Shown here in pieces: positions 27,699 through 36,391 of a DNA stretch of 64,000 nt. The notes beneath the pieces were generated by a model. It ran no database searches. It worked only from the letters and a program-made list of their open reading frames with translations, and was not told where the DNA came from. The stretch is taken from NCBI RefSeq assembly GCF_008974145.1, contig NZ_BJKP01000011.1, positions 56,275 to 120,274 on the forward strand, in the 5' to 3' direction. A program made the position numbers and the translations under genes. This DNA comes from Microcystis aeruginosa NIES-4325 (GTDB taxonomy: Bacteria > Cyanobacteriota > Cyanobacteriia > Cyanobacteriales > Microcystaceae). The stretch's first letter is position 1. Every line of letters starts with the position of its first letter.

Positions 27699-27864
27699 TT
27701 TTTGAGGTTTCAAAAACGGCAAAAATAAGGATTAAATGGCATAAAATCTGTCAAGAGACGATTTAATTGATTATTATTCATTCTTAATTCTCCTGACTAC
27801 TGACTACTGGCTATGGACTCCTAACCCTAACAACAATTTTTGATTTTTACCGGAGGTCTAATAA

Positions 27865-28386
27865 TCACTGATTTTCATTGACTAATACCCGTCCGGATAG
27901 ATCGTAAATCATGATATCCCATTGCCCATTTTTTGCCGCTTCAAAAGCCACTTTAGAACCATCGGCACTGATGATCGGATTGCGTACTTCCGCGAGCAGA
28001 TCGGGAGCAATTTCCCTTCTCTGTTGAGTTTGTCGATCGTACAGATAAATAGCCGTTTTTCCCTGACGACTAGCAGTAAAAACAATATAACGACCATCTT
28101 CACTAATGGAAGGACTAGAAGCGATCTGATCGAGAGAATTTAGGCCAGGTAAAGGCAGTAAACGGCGATCGATGGCATCAAAAAGATAGATAGCTTGGGA
28201 ACCATTGCGATCGGAAGCAAAAACGAGATAGCGAGAGGCAAGATAGGGAGTTAATTCACTAGCAGCACTGTTTAAACTTCTCCCCCCTCGATCGAAAGGA
28301 AAAGATAATAAACTGGGATAACCCGCACATCCAGTTAACAAACTAATTACAGCAACAAGACTAATAAAAAAATAAACCTCTTGCAT
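27865..28386 (-). CDS. Lipoprotein with TolB-like (PD40) beta-propeller repeats, copy A
   Basis: 173 aa from the ATG at 28386. Signal peptide ending in the lipobox LLTGCAGY. About three WD40-like/PD40 units follow (YLVFASDRNGSQAIYLFD, then SISEDGRYIVFTASRQGKTA, then ISADGSKVAFEAAKNGQWDI), too few for a full propeller. It is a paralog of the next gene upstream; both sit downstream of ycf66 on one strand. Role unknown; a periplasmic or thylakoid-lumen binding function is plausible. Confidence 0.8.
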   Translation of the reverse strand: MQEVYFFISLVAVISLLTGCAGYPSLLSFPFDRGGRSLNSAASELTPYLASRYLVFASDRNGSQAIYLFDAIDRRLLPLPGLNSLDQIASSPSISEDGRYIVFTASRQGKTAIYLYDRQTQQRREIAPDLLAEVRNPIISADGSKVAFEAAKNGQWDIMIYDLSGRVLVNENQ

Positions 28387-28411
28387 AATTAATTTTTGAG
28401 GGTTCAAAAAC

Positions 28412-28454
28412 GGTCTATTTAAGGATTAAATTGCATAAAATCCTTAAATAGACC
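28412..28454. other. Perfect 16-bp hairpin between the two PD40 lipoprotein genes
   Basis: GGTCTATTTAAGGATT pairs exactly with 28439-28454 across an 11-base loop. The equivalent spacer after copy A (27699-27864) is clearly related but has lost the pairing. It may be a terminator, processing site or repeat. Confidence 0.6.
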
Positions 28455-28548
28455 ATTTAATTGATTATTATTCATTCTTAATTCTCCTGACTCCTGACTC
28501 CTGACCCTAACAACAATTTTTGATTTTTACAAGAGGTCTAATGACGTT

Positions 28549-29085
28549 TCACGGTTTGGGACTTTCAACGGGACTGCCATCGGGAAGATCTAACTCGATA
28601 TTCGGACCGCGATCAAGAACCTCCACATCCCATTGTCCCCGACGAGCGGACTCAAAGACAAGATAACGACCATCGGGACTAAGACGAGGATTTCGCAACC
28701 AACCGCGATAATTTTGACTCAATAACTCAGAACGATCGGTAATGCGATCATATAAAGCGATGACGGGACGACCTTCAATAATCACCACATAGGCCAGATA
28801 ACGCCCCGTTTGGCTTAAACTAGGGCTATCGGTAATTTCTTGACCCGTATATAATCCCCCTAGGGCTTGGTATTGTTTTATCTGCAAATCATACAGCAGT
28901 ATCTGATTACTACCGCGACGATTAGACAGCAAAGCAATCCAACGACCATCACCGCTCAGGGCAGGTTTTTCGTCATTATAGCGACTATTGAGGGTTCCTG
29001 TAGATAAACTGGGGTTATTGAGATTACAACCGCCTATAACCCCTAAAAACAAGCAGATAAACAGTAAAAAGGGAGCTTTGGTCAT
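28549..29085 (-). CDS. Lipoprotein with TolB-like (PD40) beta-propeller repeats, copy B
   Basis: 178 aa. Signal peptide with lipobox VIGGCNLN. Repeats begin EKPALSGDGRWIALLSNRRG, continue SLSQTGRYLAYVVIIEG and LSPDGRYLVFESARRGQWDV. Same organisation as copy A but diverged. It starts 12 bases after ycf66 ends, so co-transcription is likely. Tandem duplication of gene plus spacer is supported by shared spacer sequence. Confidence 0.82.
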   Translation of the reverse strand: MTKAPFLLFICLFLGVIGGCNLNNPSLSTGTLNSRYNDEKPALSGDGRWIALLSNRRGSNQILLYDLQIKQYQALGGLYTGQEITDSPSLSQTGRYLAYVVIIEGRPVIALYDRITDRSELLSQNYRGWLRNPRLSPDGRYLVFESARRGQWDVEVLDRGPNIELDLPDGSPVESPKP

Positions 29086-29097
29086 CGGACCTACTCC

Positions 29098-29913
29098 TTA
29101 ATAATCAAACCTAGTTGGATTATCATTACTCGACTCCCGTTCACTATTATCCGGTCTCTGCCAATCTTCTCGATCGCTCGTATCGCTAGGATCGATCGGT
29201 TGATAATCGACGTATTCCCCTTTAAATGGCGGATCGTCCTCAATTATTGGGCGAGGACGACGTTTTTGGCTAGTGCGGGGCGGTTTACTGCTCGTTTCTT
29301 CACTAGCGGGACGACGACGGGGACGGGGACTGGTTTCTTCCCAATCATCACCGCTACGGCGCTGATCATAAACATCTCGATCGCTAGTGGGGGAACTATT
29401 GCGGGGACGACGATTACTGGTTTTGCGACTGCTAGTATCGGCCGGCTGACGGGTGCGGGTGCTGCGGGGTTCCTCGTCCTGATAACTAGAAGTGCGGGAA
29501 GAGCGGGGATCATCGTAACCGCGTAAACGGGGATTATCTTCGTAACGTTCCTCCGGTTCGTAGGTGTCGAGGGGTTCCAATTCTGCCCGATATTCGCGAC
29601 TCACAGGACGTTCATCCACAAAAGACGTGCCGCGGCGGGCCTGTTCCGTGGTTAAACCCCGCAATTTTACCGTCTCGAAGGCAAAAAACACCGCTGCCCC
29701 AGTCAGCAAAAATTGTCCGAATTGCAAAATCGGATCCAGTCGCCACCCTTGAAAAAGTAGAATTAAACCGCACAGTAAACCAACGGCGGCAAAAAATATA
29801 TCATGATCTCTGGAAAGTTCCGGCCGCACCGAGCGCAGGAAGTATAACCCGGCTCCGGCCACTGCCAGAAAAATTCCCAAGATACTGGCCGAATTCAGCC
29901 CAAAATTGACCAT
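29098..29913 (-). CDS. ycf66: Ycf66 family protein
   Basis: 271 aa. Two or three N-terminal transmembrane helices (about 7-85: SASILGIFLAVAGAGLYFL, then DIFFAAVGLLCGLILLFQGW and FGQFLLTGAAVFFAFETVKL) are followed by a long disordered, Arg/Ser/Glu-rich tail. This is the conserved cyanobacterial/plastid Ycf66 layout; function is unknown. The tail is far more variable than the membrane part. It is first gene of a likely three-gene unit with the two PD40 lipoproteins. Confidence 0.9.
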   Translation of the reverse strand: MVNFGLNSASILGIFLAVAGAGLYFLRSVRPELSRDHDIFFAAVGLLCGLILLFQGWRLDPILQFGQFLLTGAAVFFAFETVKLRGLTTEQARRGTSFVDERPVSREYRAELEPLDTYEPEERYEDNPRLRGYDDPRSSRTSSYQDEEPRSTRTRQPADTSSRKTSNRRPRNSSPTSDRDVYDQRRSGDDWEETSPRPRRRPASEETSSKPPRTSQKRRPRPIIEDDPPFKGEYVDYQPIDPSDTSDREDWQRPDNSERESSNDNPTRFDY

Positions 29914-30275
29914 CTTTATCTCCCTTCTCGGTGCTTAAATTCACTATATCTATCATCCTCGATTCTAACTTACTCGATCGAGCCTAGTTCACACAACTAT
30001 TGTTAGGGGAGTGGGGAGATTTTATCAGTGAACAGTAATCAGTGAACTGAAAACTGACGGCTGAGATTTTAACAAAATCTTTAGAAATTGCTTATTGACA
30101 GGATTGACTAAATATGATTCACGGGTTTCAGGCATTTTGACGTGATTTCTTGAGGATTTTTGAGCGATCGCTATCCTTGGGAAGTTAATCGCCAAAAGTC
30201 TGAAACGAGGGATTTTCATTGATGCACACCAGGGCGAATTTGTAAAGTGAGTAAGTACCAATCCTAATGATATCA

Positions 30276-30293
30276 GACAGAAATTTTTCTGTC
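30276..30293. promoter_or_regulatory. 18-base palindrome upstream of the porin gene
   Basis: GACAGAAATTTTTCTGTC: two 8-base arms around TT. It lies about 130 bases before the porin start and 54 before a TATAAT. Could be an operator; the sequence does not match the Fur consensus. The rest of spacer 29914-30425 shows no gene. Confidence 0.35.
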
Positions 30294-30346
30294 ATACCAT
30301 AAAGTTAACTTAACCTAGGCAAGAGGGAATTAGCATAGAATGTGGG

Positions 30347-30352
30347 TATAAT
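30347..30352 (+). promoter_or_regulatory. Candidate -10 box of the porin gene
   Basis: Perfect TATAAT, with no good -35 hexamer 17 bases upstream. It would give a leader of about 70 nt. Only the consensus match supports it. Confidence 0.45.
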
Positions 30353-30425
30353 ACAGGCTAAACATATAGTCTGTTTGTATTCGTAGTCCATTCAATCCAT
30401 AGAATAAGGTGTGAGGATTGACCCC

Positions 30426-32111
30426 ATGTCAAAACTATTCAAGAGTTTAGTAAAGGTAACTCCTTTAGTACTAGGTGCTTCCGTGGCGGCTGCTGGCAGC
30501 GCAGTGGCTCAAACTATGCCTGGTACATCTCAACTTAAAATTGATCCAGCTGCACAACAACAAATCGATCGCATTCAACGCGCCCAAAGTAGTCAGCAGA
30601 TTAATACGGGTGTTTATCAGGGTTCCATGTCCCAGGTGACCAGCGTTAACCAACTGCGGGACGTATCTCCCACCGCTTGGGCTTACGAGGCCTTAAGAAG
30701 CCTTGTGGAACGTTACGGTTGTATCGTTGGTTATCCCGACCGTACCTTCCGGGGTGATCGCGCCACCACTCGTTGGGAATTTGCCGCCGGCTTAAACGCT
30801 TGCTTAAACGTCATGGAACGTTTAATTCAAGATGGTGTTGGTGTACTCAGAGAAGACATCGATAAGTTAAAACGTCTTGTTCAAGAATTTGAAACCGAAC
30901 TAGCGGCTTTAGGAGCTAGAGTAGATAACCTAGAACAGCGCGTTGCTTTCTTGGAAAATAATCAATTTTCTACCACCACCAAACTTAGAGGCGAGGTAAT
31001 CTTCAGTATCGCCGATGGGTTTGGCGGTCGGTCTGATGTCACGAATACTAACGGAACTGTCTCCGCTGGTGGTACTCCTGGTGGCGCGCAGGCTGTATTC
31101 AACAATCGGGTTCGTCTCAACTTTGAAACCAGCTTCACTGGTAAAGATATGTTAAGAACCCGTTTACAAGCGGGTAACTTTGGTTCTACCTTCAACCAGA
31201 GCGGTCCGACGGGAACCAACATGAGCCGTCTGTCCTACGATGACGGTCGTGACAACGATGTCACCATCAATGACCTATTCTACCGCGCTCCCATCGGCAC
31301 TCCCTTCGGTAACATCACCGTTTGGGTTGGTGCTAACGGTTTGGACTTAGACGACGTTTTCACCACTGCTAACCCCTTCCTCGCCGATAGCGGCACGGGT
31401 GCTTTATCTCGCGGTCAACGCTACAATAACATCGTCTTCCGCGGTCCTTCTGGCACAGGTGCAGGGGTTCGATTCAAGATCGGTGATGTTTTCCAAGTTA
31501 CAGGAGCTTATCTAGCGGGCAGTGGTGCCGCTAATCCTAATGAAGGAAACGGTTTGTTTAATGGTTCCTACAGTGCTGGTGCGCAAGTAGGTTTCTCCTT
31601 TATCAAATTCGCCGATATTAACTTCGTTTACGTTCGCAGTTATCAAACCGCTACGGATATTCGTTCTGGTTTATTCGGTAACGTCAGCAGCCCTCTGACT
31701 GAGCGTCCCTTCGGCAACGTTGGTACTACTGCTGACCGTTTCGGTCTTCAAGCGAGCGCCCAGGTTATACCGGGAGTCTTAAATCTAGCGGCATGGGGGG
31801 GTTATGCCAGTGCCTCGGCCACTGGTGTTAATAATGCGATCGGAGATGATAACACTAGCATCTGGTCTTGGAACCTTAACCTTTCCGTTCTCGATCTCTT
31901 TGCCGAAGGTGCAGCCCTTTCTTTTGGAGGTGGTCAAGTACCCCGTTCGGACAAGGAAAGTGGTACTTCCTACATGGTGGAAGCTCAGTATAAGTTCCCA
32001 GTCACCAAAAACATCCTGATCACTCCTGGTGCCTATGCGATCTTCAACCCCAACAACAGTGACAGCGATACTGTCTATGTTGGTGTTCTCCGGACAACTT
32101 TCCGCTTCTAA
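30426..32111 (+). CDS. Iron-uptake porin (SLH domain, OprB-type barrel)
   Basis: 561 aa from the ATG at 30426 (GTGAGG lies just upstream; the GTG at 30411 is less likely). Signal peptide (SLVKVTPLVLGASVAAAGSA, cut after VAQ), one SLH domain (DVSPTAWAYEALRSLVERYG, then GYPDRTFRGDRATTRWEFAA), a coiled coil (about 140-180, with LGARVDNLEQRVAFLE) and a beta-barrel ending in aromatic GVLRTTFRF, as usual for outer-membrane proteins. The family forms the abundant cyanobacterial outer-membrane porins, several linked to inorganic ion and iron entry. Codon usage looks biased towards highly expressed genes. Confidence 0.92.
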   Translation: MSKLFKSLVKVTPLVLGASVAAAGSAVAQTMPGTSQLKIDPAAQQQIDRIQRAQSSQQINTGVYQGSMSQVTSVNQLRDVSPTAWAYEALRSLVERYGCIVGYPDRTFRGDRATTRWEFAAGLNACLNVMERLIQDGVGVLREDIDKLKRLVQEFETELAALGARVDNLEQRVAFLENNQFSTTTKLRGEVIFSIADGFGGRSDVTNTNGTVSAGGTPGGAQAVFNNRVRLNFETSFTGKDMLRTRLQAGNFGSTFNQSGPTGTNMSRLSYDDGRDNDVTINDLFYRAPIGTPFGNITVWVGANGLDLDDVFTTANPFLADSGTGALSRGQRYNNIVFRGPSGTGAGVRFKIGDVFQVTGAYLAGSGAANPNEGNGLFNGSYSAGAQVGFSFIKFADINFVYVRSYQTATDIRSGLFGNVSSPLTERPFGNVGTTADRFGLQASAQVIPGVLNLAAWGGYASASATGVNNAIGDDNTSIWSWNLNLSVLDLFAEGAALSFGGGQVPRSDKESGTSYMVEAQYKFPVTKNILITPGAYAIFNPNNSDSDTVYVGVLRTTFRF

Positions 32112-32135
32112 GCTGAGTTGACGGAGTCGATAAAT

Positions 32136-32171
32136 AAAAACGGTGGGATTTATATATCTCACCGTTTTTTT
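32136..32171 (+). terminator. Rho-independent terminator of the porin gene
   Basis: AAAACGGTGGGAT pairs with ATCTCACCGTTTT (one mismatch) across TTATAT, followed by T residues. It begins 24 bases past the stop. It lies inside the longest possible pyruvate kinase ORF, arguing for the later start of that gene. Confidence 0.85.
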
Positions 32172-32267
32172 ACTTTTAACTTTTCACTGGGTATAACGAT
32201 TTATGAGAAGATGATCGGAGCGTCCCAAACGCTGCTATATTTACTTCGCCTATTTAGTTGCTTATCT

Positions 32268-34043
32268 ATGCACTCTCCGTCTTTCCCCCGTCGCACTAAA
32301 ATTGTGGCCACGATCGGCCCTGCCTCGCAAAATAAGGAAACATTACGTCAGATGATCAAGGCGGGGGCGACGACATTTAGATTAAACTTTTCCCATGGCG
32401 ATCACGATTACCATCGTCACAGCATTAACCTGATCCGTCAGTTAGCCTTTGAACTCAATCAACCGATTGGCATCCTTCAGGATCTACAGGGGCCAAAAAT
32501 TCGTTTAGGTAAATTTGCCTGTGGGTCGATTACCCTAAAACCGGGGGAACCCTTTATCCTTACTTCTAGGGATGTGGAATGTAATCAGGAAATCAGTTCC
32601 ATTAGCTATCCCTCTCTGGCCCAAGAAGTCCCAGAAGGTTCGAGAATTCTCCTCGATGATGGTAAGGTCGAAATGCGGGTGGAAGCGGTGGATCGTTTGA
32701 AAGGTGATCTTTCCTGTCGCGTAGTGGTTGGGGGTGTCTTATCCAGCAATAAAGGGGTAAATTTTCCCAACGTTTATCTGTCGGTAAAAGCTTTAACCGA
32801 TAAGGACAAAAAAGACTTAATGTTCGGACTGCTGTGGGATGTGGATTGGATTGCTCTCAGTTTTGTGCGTAATCCCCAAGATATCCTCGAAATTAAAGAA
32901 TTAATCGCCAGTGCGGGTAAATCTATCCCCGTGATCGCTAAAATTGAAAAACACGAAGCGATCGAGGAAATGGAGGAAATTTTATCCCTCTGTGATGGTG
33001 TGATGGTGGCTAGGGGAGATTTAGGAGTAGAATTACCGGCCGAAGACGTGCCAATCCTGCAAAAACGTCTGATTAATACCGCTAATCAGCTAGGTATCCC
33101 GATTATTACCGCCACTCAAATGCTTGACAGTATGGCCAGTAATCCTCGTCCCACCCGCGCCGAGGTTTCGGACGTGGCTAATGCGATTTTAGATGGCACT
33201 GATGCGGTCATGCTTTCCAATGAAACGGCTGTGGGTCATTATCCCATCGAAGCGGTGGCAACCATGGCCCGCATTGCCGAAAGGATCGAACGGGAACAGA
33301 TCAATAGTGCCGCTCGCTCTAATAATAAACAATCGATTCCTAACGCTATTTCCTCAGCAGTCAGTCAAATTGCCGAACAATTGGGGGCAGCGGCAATTAT
33401 TACCCTGACAAAAACAGGCTCTACTGCCCGTAATGTCTCCCGATTTCGCCCAAAAACCCCGATTTTAGCCGTTACTCCCCATCGAGAAGTGGCACAGCAG
33501 TTACAGCTAGTTTGGGGCGTAAAACCGATGTTATTACTCGATTTACCCTCCACTAGCCAAACTTTTCAAGTGGCGATGAATCTTGCCCAGGAAAATAACC
33601 TCCTCGCAGATGGTGATTTAGTGGTGATGACGGCGGGAACTCTGCAAGGGGTGGCCGGTTCCACGGATTTAATTAAGGTGGAAGTGGTAAAATCCCTTTT
33701 GGGTAAAGGTACGGGTATCGGCCAGGGGGTGGCTAGTGGCCGGGCGCGAGTGGCCCATAATGCCCGGGAAGTGGGTAGTTTTAGTAACGGGGAGATTTTA
33801 GTCGTCCCCACCACCAGCGCCGAATATGTGGATATGATGCGGAAAGCTGGCGGAATTATCACCGAAGATACTGCCATGAACAATCACGCCGCTACTATCG
33901 GTTTAAAATTGGGTATTCCTGTTATTGTCGGGGTTAAAAATGCCACTAAAATTATCCGCGAAGGGGTGATCATTAGTCTCGATGCTCAACGGGGTTTGAT
34001 TTATTCTGGTATTGGCAATGGCGCGGCAACTATGAAAAACTGA
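32268..34043 (+). CDS. pyk: Pyruvate kinase with C-terminal PEP-utilising domain
   Basis: 591 aa from the ATG at 32268; upstream in-frame codons cross the porin terminator and are not conserved. It converts PEP and ADP to pyruvate and ATP. Motifs: RTKIVATIGPASQ, FRLNFSHGDH, the signature VIAKIEKHEAIEEMEEI and MVARGDLGVELP, and ITATQMLDSM. After the kinase (about 1-475) comes a swivelling PEP-enzyme domain with DTAMNNHAATIGLKLGIPVI. The extra domain is common in cyanobacterial and Bacillus-type enzymes. Confidence 0.96.
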   Translation: MHSPSFPRRTKIVATIGPASQNKETLRQMIKAGATTFRLNFSHGDHDYHRHSINLIRQLAFELNQPIGILQDLQGPKIRLGKFACGSITLKPGEPFILTSRDVECNQEISSISYPSLAQEVPEGSRILLDDGKVEMRVEAVDRLKGDLSCRVVVGGVLSSNKGVNFPNVYLSVKALTDKDKKDLMFGLLWDVDWIALSFVRNPQDILEIKELIASAGKSIPVIAKIEKHEAIEEMEEILSLCDGVMVARGDLGVELPAEDVPILQKRLINTANQLGIPIITATQMLDSMASNPRPTRAEVSDVANAILDGTDAVMLSNETAVGHYPIEAVATMARIAERIEREQINSAARSNNKQSIPNAISSAVSQIAEQLGAAAIITLTKTGSTARNVSRFRPKTPILAVTPHREVAQQLQLVWGVKPMLLLDLPSTSQTFQVAMNLAQENNLLADGDLVVMTAGTLQGVAGSTDLIKVEVVKSLLGKGTGIGQGVASGRARVAHNAREVGSFSNGEILVVPTTSAEYVDMMRKAGGIITEDTAMNNHAATIGLKLGIPVIVGVKNATKIIREGVIISLDAQRGLIYSGIGNGAATMKN

Positions 34044-34137
34044 GTCAGTTATCAGTATTCTCCGAGTCAGGAGACAGGAGACAGGTTTTATTTATTCTCC
34101 CCATCCCCCCACACCCCACACCCATTTTCACTTGTCT

Positions 34138-34950
34138 ATGAGCGATTCTTACTCCGCTGCCGTCGATAATCCAGCCTATACTGTTCAACAAGCGATCGCT
34201 AATATCCAGCAAAGAGAAGACCTAGGAGCGCGTTATTATGCCGCTTGGTGGTTGGGTAGATTTCGTGTTCGTCAACCGGAGGCGATTTCGGCGTTAATTG
34301 CCGCTTTAGAGGACGAAAGCGATCGCACCCCTGACGGTGGTTATCCCCTACGACGCAACGCTGCCAGTGCTTTAGGGAAATTAGATGATCTCGGTTGTGT
34401 TCCCGCTTTGATTGCCTGTCTCGACTGCGAAGATTATTATGTGCGCGAATCGGCGGCCCAAGCATTGGAAATGCTTCAGGATCGAAGCGCGATCCCACCT
34501 TTAAAGAAACTATTAGAGGGTGGCATCGAAGTGGCTGTTTTAGTGGCGGGAAAACCCCATTTAGTCCAACCCTACGAAGCGATTATCGAAGCCTTGGGAA
34601 CCCTGCAAGCGAGGGAAGCGATTCCCCTGATCGAACCGTTTTTAAAGCATTTCGTCGAAAAAGTGCGTTATGCGGCTGCTCGCGCCCTCTATCAACTCAC
34701 GACTAACCCCCACTATGGCGATATTCTGATTAAGGCTTTGCAAGGGGAAGAATTACAGCTGCGTCGTTCTGCTTTAATGGATTTGGGCGCTACGGGTTAT
34801 CTGCCAGCTGCCCCTGCGATCGCTAATACTTTGGCGGAAAATAGTCTGAAACTGGTTGCTCTCAAGGAACTTTTAGAAAACTATCTAAAAACTAATTCTG
34901 GTAGCGAAAATATCTCCGAAATTCTCACTTTAATGGATGGTTTATTGTAA
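34138..34950 (+). CDS. cpcE: Phycocyanobilin lyase subunit alpha
   Basis: 270 aa from the ATG at 34138. HEAT/armadillo-like repeats (YYAAWWLGRFRVRQPEAI, YPLRRNAASALGKL, YYVRESAAQALEML) identify the E subunit of the E/F-type lyase, which with CpcF attaches phycocyanobilin to Cys84 of the phycocyanin alpha chain. Here cpcF lies 750 bases downstream with another gene between. The phycocyanin structural genes are not in the window. Paralogs such as PecE or NblB-like proteins are an alternative, but the sequence fits CpcE best. Confidence 0.85.
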   Translation: MSDSYSAAVDNPAYTVQQAIANIQQREDLGARYYAAWWLGRFRVRQPEAISALIAALEDESDRTPDGGYPLRRNAASALGKLDDLGCVPALIACLDCEDYYVRESAAQALEMLQDRSAIPPLKKLLEGGIEVAVLVAGKPHLVQPYEAIIEALGTLQAREAIPLIEPFLKHFVEKVRYAAARALYQLTTNPHYGDILIKALQGEELQLRRSALMDLGATGYLPAAPAIANTLAENSLKLVALKELLENYLKTNSGSENISEILTLMDGLL

Positions 34951-35004
34951 TTAATAATTGGTTAGTTTTTATCTAAATTCAAACTCATAAAATCCAGAGT
35001 TATT

Positions 35005-35436
35005 ATGCTAATTCAAACCGATTATGTTGGGTGGCTAAACGAAACAATCACTCTGTTAAGACAAAAAAACTTTGATAAAGTTGACTGGGAAAACTTGATC
35101 GAGGAGATAGAAAGTTTGGGCAGAAGTCAAAAACGTGAACTCCGCAACCAGTTAACCACCATCTTAGAACACTGCCTCAAACTTTGCTATACTGACTACG
35201 TTGAGGATTATCGAGGTTGGCAAGAAACTATGAGGCGCAGTCAACGGGAACTAGAGGAACTTTTGACCGATTCTCCTAGTTTAAAACCCTACTGGGAGCA
35301 AGTATTTTTAGATTGCTATCCCAAGGCTTTAAAAGGCTTGCGAGATAACCCCGATTATCAATCTTTTAACTTTCCCGATGATTGTCCTTTTCCCCCAGAA
35401 ATTAGTCAGATTTTACAGAAAAAAGTTTGGCGATAA
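35005..35436 (+). CDS. DUF29 family protein
   Basis: 143 aa. Typical DUF29 core: YVGWLNETITLLRQKNFDKV, DWENLIEEIESLGRSQKREL and a C-terminal FPDDCPFPPEISQIL. The family is small, helical and very abundant in cyanobacteria, of unknown function. It is inserted between cpcE and cpcF on the same strand, 54 bases after cpcE. Nothing suggests a direct role in bilin attachment. Confidence 0.9.
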   Translation: MLIQTDYVGWLNETITLLRQKNFDKVDWENLIEEIESLGRSQKRELRNQLTTILEHCLKLCYTDYVEDYRGWQETMRRSQRELEELLTDSPSLKPYWEQVFLDCYPKALKGLRDNPDYQSFNFPDDCPFPPEISQILQKKVWR

Positions 35437-35505
35437 AATTATCTTTAAAAGTTTGTTGGTGGGGTTAGGATATAGGAGTTAGGAGTCAGTATTCTCCGAG
35501 TCAGT

Positions 35506-35608
35506 AAGTACCTAAGCAAAATTAATTACACATATCTAACCACCTCTTGCCTCTTGCCTCTTGCCTCTTGCCTATCTTCACTAGGAAATTAATTTTGCAC
35601 GACTACTT
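35506..35608. mobile_element. MITE-like element R4
   Basis: Inverted ends AAGTA-N5-GCAAAATTAATT and AATTAATTTTGC-N5-TACTT enclose a tract of TTGCCTC tandem heptamers (four copies). No ORF. It lies in the spacer before cpcF; an isolated arm of the same family is at 23406. Confidence 0.6.
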
Positions 35609-35704
35609 ATTCAGGAGATTATTTTTATTTATTCTCCCCTTCTCCCACTTCCCCACTTCCCCACACCCCAACCCCTAACCCCTCATCCCCTCTACTAATA
35701 ACCA

Positions 35705-36328
35705 ATGCTTCCCACCGTTGAGACTTTAATTATCGCCGTTGAAAAAGCCGACTCAGCCAATGGGTTACTAACCGCTGTGGAAAACTTAGCCGCCGCCAAA
35801 AATGAAGCGGCAATACCCACCCTCACCGATGTCCTCAGATATAATAACCCCGGTGCCTCCGTGGCAGCCGTGGATGGTTTAATCGCCATCGGCAAAGCGG
35901 CGGTTCCCCATTTACTGGCCAACCTAGACGGTTATAATTATGGGGCGAGAGCTTGGGCAACCCGCGCCCTAGCAGGAATTGGCGACGTGCGAGGATTGGA
36001 CTTATTACTTGATGCGGCGGTGAGTGATTTTTCCTTTAGCGTGCGGCGAGGGGCGGCTAGAGGCTTGGGAAATATAATTTGGTCTGATTTGGAGGAAAGT
36101 CAGGTTTCTGAGGCTCAGAAGGCAGTTTTTGTGGCACTAGAGAAACTTTCGCAAGGAGATCCAGAGTGGGTGGTTAGATATGCTGCGATTGTCGGATTGC
36201 AGGGATTAGGAACAGCGGCGGCGGCATTTTGCGGGGCGATTCGAGAACTTTTAGGACAGATTCGGGAGACAGAAGCGGAAATAGTGGTAAGATTGCGCGC
36301 CGATCAAGCTCTGGAACACTTACAATAA
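35705..36328 (+). CDS. cpcF: Phycocyanobilin lyase subunit beta
   Basis: 207 aa. HEAT-like repeats as in CpcF: LPTVETLIIAVEKADSANGL, IPTLTDVLRYNNPGAS and the well-conserved YNYGARAWATRALAGIGD, then VRRGAARGLGNIIWSDL and WVVRYAAIVGLQGLG. It partners CpcE to chromophorylate the phycocyanin alpha subunit. The separation from cpcE by a DUF29 gene and a repeat element is unusual. The ABC permease gene follows 63 bases later. Confidence 0.88.
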   Translation: MLPTVETLIIAVEKADSANGLLTAVENLAAAKNEAAIPTLTDVLRYNNPGASVAAVDGLIAIGKAAVPHLLANLDGYNYGARAWATRALAGIGDVRGLDLLLDAAVSDFSFSVRRGAARGLGNIIWSDLEESQVSEAQKAVFVALEKLSQGDPEWVVRYAAIVGLQGLGTAAAAFCGAIRELLGQIRETEAEIVVRLRADQALEHLQ

Positions 36329-36391
36329 CCCTAAGTCACAAAGTAGAAAAACTCATTTCTCTATAGGGAGAAACAATTACACTAACATTCT

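Noticed and set aside
29200..29526. 108-codon plus-strand ORF inside ycf66
   Set aside because: Shadow of the Arg/Ser-rich tail of Ycf66 read on the opposite strand.
32118..32267. N-terminal extension of pyruvate kinase
   Set aside because: The 50 extra codons cross the porin terminator and do not resemble pyruvate kinase; the ATG at 32268 fits the family.
35520..35580. Possible CRISPR-like array (TTGCCTC repeats)
   Set aside because: The units are contiguous 7-mers with no spacers, so this is a simple tandem repeat.
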